Below, in pieces: positions 17,325-24,263 of a stretch of 64,000 nt of DNA (the stretch's first letter is position 1; every line of letters starts with the position of its first letter). The position numbers were made by a program, and so were the translations under genes. Source of the DNA: Rosistilla carotiformis (lineage in GTDB: Bacteria; Planctomycetota; Planctomycetia; Pirellulales; Pirellulaceae). The DNA is taken from the NCBI RefSeq assembly GCF_007753095.1, contig NZ_CP036348.1, forward strand, positions 3,906,001 through 3,970,000, given 5' to 3'. The notes beneath the pieces were generated by a model. The model worked only from the letters and a program-made list of their open reading frames with translations. It did not search any database and was not told the DNA's origin.

Positions 17325-18509
17325 ATGAGTCATCATCAAATCGTTATCGTCGGTGGCGGAACGGCCGGAATCACGGTTGCCGCGCGACTGCGAAACGCGA
17401 ACCCGTCGCTTGACATCGCGATCATCGAACCGTCACAAAAGCACTACTATCAACCGCTTTGGACTTTGGTCGGCGGAGGAATGTTCAAGCCCGAAGAATC
17501 GGGACGCGACGAGGCTGATCTGATCCCTTACGGTGTCACTTGGATCAAGAGCTTTGTCGATACGTTCACGCCGCAATCCAATCATCTGGCGACTCGCGAT
17601 GGCGAAACGATCAGCTACGACTACCTGATCGTTGCTCCCGGTATTCAGCTCAATTGGGACAAGGTCAAAGGCCTGAAGGAGGCTGTCGGCAAGGAGGGGG
17701 TGTGCAGCAATTATTCGATCGAGACAGTGGCCAGCACTTGGGAATCGATTCGCAACATGAAACAGGGGGTGGCGTTGTTCACGCAGCCTGCCGGTGCAGT
17801 CAAGTGCGGTGGGGCTCCACAAAAGATCTGCTATCTGGCGGAGGACTATTTCCGTCGCAATGGAGTTCGCGACGACGTTGAAGTCATCTTCACGACCGCG
17901 GGTCCCCGTCTGTTTGCGGTGGATCAGTATCGCGAGGTGCTCGAAAAGGTGGCGGCGCGAAAGGGCGTTGAACCTCGTTTTCGACATAACCTTGTCGAGA
18001 TCCGATCGGCAACGAAAGAAGCTGTCTATCGGCACATGGATACCGACGAAGAGATAATCATCCAATATGACATGATCCACGTCACACCGCCGATGAGTGC
18101 CCCCGATTTTGTCGCCAACAGTGAATTGGCTGACGAAGCAGGCTGGGTCGATGTCGACAAACATACGCTGCAACACACGCGGTTTAGCAACGTCTTCGGA
18201 ATCGGAGATGCTTCGAGTTTGCCGACATCCAAAACGGGAGCGGCGGTTCGCAAGCAAGCTCCCGTGCTGGTCAACAACCTACTCTCCCTAATCCAACAGG
18301 AACCGCTGACTGCAAGTTATGATGGTTACACATCCTGCCCCGTGGTGACCGGCTACGACAGCTTGGTCTTAGCCGAATTCGACTACAGCGGGCAGCCGGC
18401 GGAAACCTTTCCGTTTGCACAGTCGAAGGAGCGCTTCAGCATGTTCCTCCTTAAGAAGTTCGGTCTTCCCGCACTCTACTGGCACGGCATGCTGCGTGGA
18501 CGCGTCTGA
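17325..18509 (+). CDS. sqr: Sulfide:quinone oxidoreductase (SQR), SQOR-like
   Basis: A 394-residue FAD flavoprotein. The N-terminal dinucleotide fold is 'IVIVGGGTAGIT' (residues 6-17); 'YYQPLWTLVGGG' at 41-52 is typical of the mitochondrial-like (type II) SQR group. The two redox cysteines expected for sulfide oxidation are present: Cys161 in 'VKCGGAPQK' and Cys338 in 'YTSCPVVTGY'. 'VFGIGDASSLPTSKTGAAVRKQAP' (about 290-313) is the conserved FAD/quinone stretch. The C-terminal hydrophobic segment may dock in the membrane. It oxidises H2S to persulfide and passes electrons to quinone. It follows DUF1641 by 11 bases and complements the persulfide dioxygenase upstream. Confidence 0.93.
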   Translation: MSHHQIVIVGGGTAGITVAARLRNANPSLDIAIIEPSQKHYYQPLWTLVGGGMFKPEESGRDEADLIPYGVTWIKSFVDTFTPQSNHLATRDGETISYDYLIVAPGIQLNWDKVKGLKEAVGKEGVCSNYSIETVASTWESIRNMKQGVALFTQPAGAVKCGGAPQKICYLAEDYFRRNGVRDDVEVIFTTAGPRLFAVDQYREVLEKVAARKGVEPRFRHNLVEIRSATKEAVYRHMDTDEEIIIQYDMIHVTPPMSAPDFVANSELADEAGWVDVDKHTLQHTRFSNVFGIGDASSLPTSKTGAAVRKQAPVLVNNLLSLIQQEPLTASYDGYTSCPVVTGYDSLVLAEFDYSGQPAETFPFAQSKERFSMFLLKKFGLPALYWHGMLRGRV

Positions 18510-18573
18510 TCGTCTCCCTACCCAATCCCTCCCACCCGCGAATCCCCTTCGCATTCCATTGGATTTACCGACC

Positions 18574-19641
18574 ATGAATTACACGACAAGAGCACGCATC
18601 CAACCACTCGCGATCGCAATCCTGATACTTGGAATCGCCGACGTCCATGCCCAAGATTTTGCCCCGCTGCCCAAGACCGCCGCTTTACCGGGGGACACAA
18701 ACGAGAAAATCGAACTGGGGAAGAAGCTCTTCTTCGATCCTCGTCTGTCATCCACGGGAACGGTCTCCTGCAACAGTTGTCACAATGTAATGGAAGGTGG
18801 CGACGATGGCCGGGCAACTTCGATGGGCGTCGACGGGCTGACCGGGCCACGCAACGCGCCGACCGTTTGGAACTCCGCGTTTCAAGCCTCCCAGTTTTGG
18901 GACGGCCGCGCCGCAACGCTAGAAGAACAAGCCAAGGGCCCGATGGTTGCCGACGTCGAAATGGGGATGCTCGCTCACGACCAAGTGATCGGCCGCATCA
19001 AGGACATTCCAGCCTACATTCAAGAATTCCAAGCAGTGTATGGGGACGATAGCGATGTCACGATTGAAAACGCCGTCGACGCGATCGCTGCGTTTGAACG
19101 CGTGCTGATCACGCCGGACGCTCCCTTGGACCGCTATCTCGCCAGGCAGAAGGATGCCATGAGTTCAGCTCAAATTCGTGGCATGGAACTGTTCGAATCG
19201 ACCGGGTGCACCGAGTGTCACTCCGGCCCGGCACTGAATGGCTGGCGCCCCGATAGCGAGGCAGAGTTCGCACCGTTCCCACGGATTCCCGATTCCGATT
19301 ACGTCACCCAATACGAATTGACCGCCGACCTCGGGCGTTCCAATGCCTCGGGGGATTCGGCGGATGATCATCACTTCAAAACGCCGACGTTGCGGAATAT
19401 CACCCTTACGGCTCCCTACTTCCACAACGGTCGTGTGAATTCATTGGCCGAAGCGTGTCGGGTCATGGCGGCTACTCAGTTGGACGTCGAGCTGACCGAT
19501 GCGGAAGTCGCCGACCTGACAGCATTCATGGAATCGCTGGAGGGCGAATTTCCCGAACTCATCTTCCCTCGACTTCCATCACGCTCGGGAGAATCGGTGA
19601 TTCGCGCACCAGCGGAAAAAAGGCAGCGCGAAGAAAGTTAG
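18574..19641 (+). CDS. Di-haem cytochrome c peroxidase family protein
   Basis: A 355-residue periplasmic protein with a Sec signal (residues 1-26, 'PLAIAILILGIADVHAQ') and two c-type haem sites: CNSCH at 66-70 and CTECH at 212-216. 'LGKKLFFDPRLSSTGTVSC' is the standard entrance to the first haem of the CcpA/MauG family, and 'FKTPTLRNITLTAPYFHNG' with 'VMAATQLDVELTDAEVADLTAFMESL' forms the C-terminal haem region. These proteins reduce H2O2 using cytochrome c or perform oxidations in the periplasm. The start at 18574 gives the signal peptide; the longer frame from 18415 does not. It is 64 bases downstream of SQR, so it may remove peroxide produced when sulfide meets oxygen, or take electrons from the sulfur route. 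Confidence 0.9.
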   Translation: MNYTTRARIQPLAIAILILGIADVHAQDFAPLPKTAALPGDTNEKIELGKKLFFDPRLSSTGTVSCNSCHNVMEGGDDGRATSMGVDGLTGPRNAPTVWNSAFQASQFWDGRAATLEEQAKGPMVADVEMGMLAHDQVIGRIKDIPAYIQEFQAVYGDDSDVTIENAVDAIAAFERVLITPDAPLDRYLARQKDAMSSAQIRGMELFESTGCTECHSGPALNGWRPDSEAEFAPFPRIPDSDYVTQYELTADLGRSNASGDSADDHHFKTPTLRNITLTAPYFHNGRVNSLAEACRVMAATQLDVELTDAEVADLTAFMESLEGEFPELIFPRLPSRSGESVIRAPAEKRQREES

Positions 19642-19790
19642 CTTATTCGCCGCGAGTTCCCAGCCGCGCGATAGCTCTTCATTAACTGACGCCCCTCCGC
19701 GGTCGGACGCTTGGACCGCTCATCGATCCGACTGACCTCAAACTCCACCGCCTTCAGATTCCCCACCACCTCTCCCAATGGAGCCATCAA

Positions 19791-20540
19791 ATGATTCGCA
19801 GCATTCCCTTGTTTTCTTTTTTGATCGTTGGCCTGCTGGCCATCGCACCCGCAGCAGCACAGCAGCCGACGGGCGAACGACTTGCATCGGGCGACGGTGG
19901 TGATCGCGAGGCAGGTTTAGAGCATGGCAAAGAGACGCGGCACCAAACGGCCGCCGATGAAAAAGTGGGGCGATCGGGGCCGCTGATCTATCCCGTCATT
20001 GCGAACCATGGGGGCGTCGTTCACTTGCCCGACGCTGCTCAGCAGCCGCGGACAGGCACCAAACTGGTTGTCGATCTGACAGGTGGCGGCGATCCCGCTC
20101 AATTGAATGCCGGAGTCGAGAAGCTCGCGAGGTTTCTCAATATCTACGCTGGTGCCGGAGCGAAACCTGCCGCTGCCAAGATCGCTGTCGTCTTTCACGG
20201 TGGCGCAACGCTGGCGGTGTTGAATGAAGACGCTTACACCGCAAAGTTCAAAACGGCGAGCAATCCCAACCTGAAGCTGTTGCGGCAACTGCATGATGCT
20301 GGCGTCGAACTTTTCGTCTGTGGTCAAGCACTAAACGGTCAAGGCGGTGCCCCCGACGAAGTCGCCGACTTCATCGACGTCGCGGTTTCTGCGCTGACTG
20401 CGATTGTGAATCTACAGTCCGATGGCTACGCGTACATTCCACTTGCGATCGCGACTCCGAAACCTGCGCCTGCAGCGCGCGCGACGTCAGCGTCCAGTGC
20501 CGACAAAAGTGTTGATGCCCTAAACGATCGAAACCGCTAG
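19791..20540 (+). CDS. Exported DsrE-like sulfur-relay protein
   Basis: A 249-residue protein with a Sec signal peptide (residues 1-24, 'FSFLIVGLLAIAPAAAQ'), a low-complexity linker and a DsrE/DsrF-like domain (about residues 90-225). 'KIAVVFHGGATLAVLNEDAY' and 'LRQLHDAGVELFVCGQAL' are the family core strands; the Cys in 'LFVCGQ' is the usual persulfide-carrying position. DsrE proteins move sulfane sulfur in cytosolic sulfur oxidation, so an exported version is notable although periplasmic DsrE-like proteins are known in several phyla. It follows the peroxidase by 149 bases on the same strand. I infer a role in extracytoplasmic sulfur handling linked to the upstream operon. Confidence 0.82.
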   Translation: MIRSIPLFSFLIVGLLAIAPAAAQQPTGERLASGDGGDREAGLEHGKETRHQTAADEKVGRSGPLIYPVIANHGGVVHLPDAAQQPRTGTKLVVDLTGGGDPAQLNAGVEKLARFLNIYAGAGAKPAAAKIAVVFHGGATLAVLNEDAYTAKFKTASNPNLKLLRQLHDAGVELFVCGQALNGQGGAPDEVADFIDVAVSALTAIVNLQSDGYAYIPLAIATPKPAPAARATSASSADKSVDALNDRNR

Positions 20541-20789
20541 CTGCGATTAGCCGCAGCGGATGAGCGGAGCCGATTTGGCCCCTTCCGCTTTTGCCGATCG
20601 CTGTTCGTTCTTCGACCGACCTGTTGGATGATTGGACAGCGCGATCGCCGAGCGCCTTGGCGTCGATCGCTGCTGGCAGGGCCGGTATGCGATTTGCGAG
20701 CCGAGTGTCTGTCGAATCCGCGGCCGAGAATGTCGATTGCGGGTTTTGCCCGGCAGACGCACGCATCGCACTCCAAACTCGGCAATCGC

Positions 20790-21704
20790 ATGGACTTCCT
20801 AAAACAGACCTTTTCGGAGTTTTCCAAAGACCGCTGCACCACGCTCGCGGCGGCACTAGCGTACTACACAACCTTTGCCCTGCCACCGCTGCTGTACCTG
20901 CTGTTATCGGTGCTCACCTACGGCTTATCGGTCGCCTACGAAAGCGACAGGGCCCACGCAAAAGCGGAAGCGGTGTTGGAGGAACAGGCGGCGGACATGC
21001 TTGGGAATCCGGCGGCTGCCGACGGGATCACCACAATTTTGCAGCAGAACCGCGAATCGAGCGGCACGTGGTGGAAGACGGCGATCAGTTTCTTGGGCAT
21101 CATCGTCGGTGCGACGGGTGTGGTCGGAGCGCTGCATGATGCACTTAACCGCGTGTGGGAAGTCAAACCCGATCCCAATGCCTCCACGCTGTGGACGATC
21201 CTCAGCAAACGCCTGCTCTCCTTTGCGATGATCTTAGGGCTGGGATTCCTGCTGCTCGTCTCCCTCGTCGTCTCATCGGTTCTTTCCAGCGCGGGCCAAC
21301 AATTGGGAGAGTGGATCGGGATCAGCGGCATCGTCGCTCGCACCATCAACTACGGCGTTCAAGCTGCGGTGGTCTTCACCATCTTCGCGGCGATCTTTCG
21401 ATTCATGCCCGACGCCGACGTCCGGTGGCGCGACGTGATGGTCGGCGCGGCAATAACGACAGCGTTGTTTTTGGTGGGGCGTTATGGCATGCAGATTTAT
21501 TTTGGCTTCAGCGAACCCGGAGCTCAGTTGGGATCAGCGGCCGCTTCGTTGGCAGTGATCCTTGTCTGGGTTTACTACAGCGCGATGATCGTGCTGCTGG
21601 GCGCAGAGGCGACTCAGGTTTACGCAGCGAGGTTCGGCCACGGGATTCAGCCAGAGAAGCACGCAGTTCAAGTGGTCGAACAAGTCCGCCCCTCTCGATC
21701 GTAA
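20790..21704 (+). CDS. YihY/BrkB-family inner membrane protein
   Basis: A 304-residue polytopic protein of the YihY/virulence factor BrkB family. The opening 'FSEFSKDRCTTLAAALAYYTTFALPPLLYLL' (residues 8-38) is the family hallmark; five or six further hydrophobic helices follow, including 'LLSFAMILGLGFLLLVSLVV', 'VVFTIFAAIFRFMPDADVRWRDV' and 'SLAVILVWVYYSAMIVLLGAEAT'. The loop between helix 1 and 2 (about 55-100) is longer than in short members. Function is not established; the family is not RNase BN despite an old annotation. The ATG at 20790 was chosen because family similarity starts there; the frame from 20628 adds an Arg-rich stretch. Same strand as the DsrE-like gene but 249 bases away. 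Confidence 0.85.
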   Translation: MDFLKQTFSEFSKDRCTTLAAALAYYTTFALPPLLYLLLSVLTYGLSVAYESDRAHAKAEAVLEEQAADMLGNPAAADGITTILQQNRESSGTWWKTAISFLGIIVGATGVVGALHDALNRVWEVKPDPNASTLWTILSKRLLSFAMILGLGFLLLVSLVVSSVLSSAGQQLGEWIGISGIVARTINYGVQAAVVFTIFAAIFRFMPDADVRWRDVMVGAAITTALFLVGRYGMQIYFGFSEPGAQLGSAAASLAVILVWVYYSAMIVLLGAEATQVYAARFGHGIQPEKHAVQVVEQVRPSRS

Positions 21705-21932
21705 CATTGCCGCTCGATTCGAAATCCGGCATCGCGTGGAATAACCCCAGCAATTGCCGTCACCTCAGAACAGGACCATCGGCCCCATAGGTTTGGAAGC
21801 CAATTCAATCTCCGACTTCTCGGCGAATTGGCACGCAGGCTGCAACGGAATCTCCCCCAACATTACGTCGATGTTGGTCGCTCACTTCTAGCGACCGTCC
21901 ATCTATTTTCTCTTATCGGAGGACTGTCACAA

Positions 21933-23060
21933 ATGAAGATGCAACAAACCACAAAACGCCGTCGCTGGGTACTCGCGCTCGCCATCGGAACGTTCACGCC
22001 ATTCGCCGTTGCCCCACAAGTTCGAGCCGCGGATCAAGAGTTTGGGGACAACACACCGTATTACGAAGACGATGCGTGGTATGACGTCAGCGAATGGTTC
22101 GACGGCAACGACTACAACCCAACCGACGAAGCGATCGGTCGCTGGGACGATGAAACGTATGATGCCGCGGACGCACGGACCTCCTCGGACCAAGACAACG
22201 ATATCGATTGGTCGACCAACAGCCACGGCTACTACGATGACCAATTCGCCGACAACGACTGGTTCTACGACTACTACGATTCGGGATACCAGGATGCGAG
22301 CGACTACGACCGCGACGGCTACTTCGATTACACAGCCGCCTATTTTGATCACGATAACGATGGCGTCTACGATGCGTTTGCGGAGTACAGCGACACCGAT
22401 TCGGACGGCGTGTACGAGACCTACAACTACGTCGGCTTTACAAAATCGGACGCCGACAACGCGGCGAAGCAGGATCGCCAAAGTCGAAACAAGGCGCAAG
22501 ACGAACAAAAGTCGAAGCGTTCGAAGGTCGTTAAGCGATCGGGCGAAGTCAAAGCAGCCAAGGAGGTGAAGACGCCACAAGGAACCAACATCGTCGTTGT
22601 GCTGAAGGACAGTAAGAAGGGTGAAAACGTCATCGTCGACCTTGGCCCCGCCGATCAAATCGACAAGATGCCTCGCTTGGGCCAAGACCTGCAAGCCGAA
22701 GGTGCGCCGATGACGGTTGGCGAGAAGCGTTTTCTGATAGCTTGCAAGCTAACCACCGATGGTAAGGAACGATCGATCGACCGCAGCGGTCGCAAATTCT
22801 CCGGGACGGTATCGGACATCAAGACCGTCGACGTCCGCGGCAAGACGCACCAACTTGCCAAACTGAAAACCGACGGCGATAAAAAACTGTTGGTCGACAT
22901 GGGACCGAAGGACGACCTTCCGTTCGACGTGAAGAAGGATAGCAAGTTGACGGTCAGCGGCCCTGCCGTACGCGTGAAAGAGCGGTTGATGTTGATCGCC
23001 CGCAACGTGACCGTCGATGGCAAGGAGCACTCGATCCAACGCAGCGTCGCGAAGAAGTAG
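21933..23060 (+). CDS. Secreted Asp/Tyr-rich protein with duplicated C-terminal domain
   Basis: A 375-residue exported protein of unknown function. A Sec signal occupies residues 1-33 ('WVLALAIGTFTPFAVAPQVRA'). Residues 35-165 are extremely rich in Asp, Tyr and aromatic residues, with 'DHDNDGVYDAF' and 'DTDSDGVYETY' resembling calcium-binding thrombospondin type 3 or EF-hand-like loops. A Lys/Arg-rich linker (about 170-205) follows. The C-terminal part contains two similar copies of about 70 residues: 'VIVDLGPADQ..RFLIACKLTTDGKERSIDRS' and 'LLVDMGPKDD..LMLIARNVTVDGKEHSIQRS'. AGGA lies 8 bases before the ATG. It has no obvious operon partner. A calcium-responsive surface protein is a guess from composition only. 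Confidence 0.75.
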   Translation: MKMQQTTKRRRWVLALAIGTFTPFAVAPQVRAADQEFGDNTPYYEDDAWYDVSEWFDGNDYNPTDEAIGRWDDETYDAADARTSSDQDNDIDWSTNSHGYYDDQFADNDWFYDYYDSGYQDASDYDRDGYFDYTAAYFDHDNDGVYDAFAEYSDTDSDGVYETYNYVGFTKSDADNAAKQDRQSRNKAQDEQKSKRSKVVKRSGEVKAAKEVKTPQGTNIVVVLKDSKKGENVIVDLGPADQIDKMPRLGQDLQAEGAPMTVGEKRFLIACKLTTDGKERSIDRSGRKFSGTVSDIKTVDVRGKTHQLAKLKTDGDKKLLVDMGPKDDLPFDVKKDSKLTVSGPAVRVKERLMLIARNVTVDGKEHSIQRSVAKK

Positions 23061-23131
23061 AGTCCGCTTCGTCCGGCAGGCCAATGATAGAATACGTTCC
23101 TGCCTGTTGAATGGACGATATGCCCCACCAC

Positions 23132-23180
23132 GAAATCCCCGCAGGGAATCGCACTCCCGATTCCCTGAACGGGGATTTTC
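23132..23180 (+). terminator. Strong hairpin, probable terminator after the Asp/Tyr-rich gene
   Basis: The arm 23132-23151 pairs with 23158-23180: an outer 9-10 bp stem (AAATCCCCG with CGGGGATTT) and an inner 10 bp stem (CAGGGAATCG with CGATTCCCTG), with a two-base AA bulge and a six-base loop. A short T-rich tail follows (ATTTTCTTG). It lies about 70 bases after the stop at 23060 and is likely to end that transcript. Confidence 0.65.
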
Positions 23181-23790
23181 TTGTGCAGACTCAGGCGCTG
23201 CTTACTCGAGCCTAAATTCCACGGCCCCACCAGTAAGAAGGGACAGTCCCGTGGCGGCACCGCATCGAACCCCATCGATCACTCCCGATTTCAGAGATGG
23301 ACCACCGCTTGGTCCTGATAGACTTCAACCATATTCACGATGTGTCCCGCATCTTTTTGTTCGGTCACATGCGCGCGGACCAGAAGGTCTTCCAAGCGGA
23401 AGTGCTTGCTTGCGGTTTCGATTTTGTGGAACAGGTGGCGATCGAAGGACTCGAAGAGAGCGATCTCTTTCGATTTACCAAGCATGTATGCGAGGCCTCA
23501 TCGAGACTGGCAACGTCACGTGCGTGGTTCCACTGGGCACGACGTGAACGCCAACCCGCCCCGCACTTCGCGCGATGCGGCCCCGTGGGACGCCACGTGG
23601 GACGCCACAGGTTTCACGACAACCGGGGCTGATTGGCCACCGATGCAAGGCCGTGCACCATGTCAGGCACTGTCACCTTGCATGGAAAATCGGTGGGCGT
23701 TTAACTGCGGAAAGCGGAAGCGGCCTGTTTCTCAAGACCGCGTGCCGCGTCCTGCATAGAAGAGGCTAGCGTTGCACCGATGACGATCGG
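23181..23790. other. Intergenic stretch with possible gene remnants
   Basis: About 610 bases between a terminator-like hairpin and the convergent copper-protein gene. Both strands carry short frames (a plus-strand one near 23297-23632 and a minus-strand one near 23291-23485), neither with a ribosome binding site or recognised domain. An 11-base unit 'GTGGGACGCCA' is repeated directly around 23585-23610. Codon usage looks looser than in flanking genes. It may be decayed coding sequence, but I cannot name a parent. Confidence 0.35.
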
Positions 23791-24138
23791 TTAGGCGTTG
23801 AGCGACGCCGCTGCCATCGCAGAGCAACTCTGCTCGCATTTGCGGCAACACGCGACACACGAATCCATGTCACCAACCTTTTCGCAATTGTCGGCGCACG
23901 CTTTGCAAACCTCCGCGCAGGCGTTGCAGTAAAAGGCGTGGTATTCGCTATTTCGGCTCATGAAGTCAATGCACGCCTTGCATGCAGCGATACAATCCAG
24001 CATCAATTGCACATGCTCTTGCTGAAGGTGTTCGCCCCCTTCGACCAAGCAGTGGCTGGTCAGTTGATCGGCGCACATGGTTTGGCATTGTTGACAGTTT
24101 TTGATGCAGTCTTGTCGGTTGGCGGTTGCCGTACTCAT
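23791..24138 (-). CDS. Four-helix bundle copper-binding protein (DUF326, Csp-like)
   Basis: A 115-residue cysteine-rich protein with about 18 cysteines spread in CxxC/CxxxC steps through four helices ('CIKNCQQCQTMC', 'CIAACKACIDFM', 'CNACAEVCKACADNC', 'CVACCRKCEQSC'), the arrangement of copper storage proteins Csp and the DUF326 family, in which the cysteines face the bundle core and hold many Cu(I) ions. No signal peptide is evident, so it is probably cytosolic (Csp3-like). The start at 24138 has AGGAGGAACCC upstream; a much longer frame to 24711 runs across the promoter region and the neighbouring ATPase gene and is rejected. It is divergent from a copper P-type ATPase 125 bases away, which supports a copper-buffering role. 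Confidence 0.9.
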   Translation of the reverse strand: MSTATANRQDCIKNCQQCQTMCADQLTSHCLVEGGEHLQQEHVQLMLDCIAACKACIDFMSRNSEYHAFYCNACAEVCKACADNCEKVGDMDSCVACCRKCEQSCSAMAAASLNA

Positions 24139-24206
24139 TTGGGTTCCTCCTTTGCATAAGGTGGTGGCGCGACGCCCTTCGCCGCTGCCAACCCGGAATG
24201 CAAGTT

Positions 24207-24223
24207 GCATACCAGGGAACGGT
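24207..24223. promoter_or_regulatory. Candidate copper-responsive dyad overlapping a -10 element
   Basis: ATACC and GGTAT arms (24207-24211 and 24219-24223) with a 7-base spacer overlap a consensus TATAAT at 24221-24226, 38 bases before the ATPase start. The layout resembles CsoR-type operators (ATACC..GGTAT with a G-rich core), and the position inside a divergent copper promoter region fits. No csoR or cueR gene is in the window, and the -35 element is poor, so this is tentative. Confidence 0.35.
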
Positions 24224-24263
24224 ATAATGCCCAGATGCCAATACGACAGCGAAGGATGAAACG

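Noticed and set aside
21927-22694. A 255-codon minus-strand frame opposite the Asp/Tyr-rich gene
   Set aside because: Its Val/Ile/Arg richness is the mirror of GAC/TAC codons on the plus strand. It has no start signal, while the plus frame has a signal peptide and an AGGA site.
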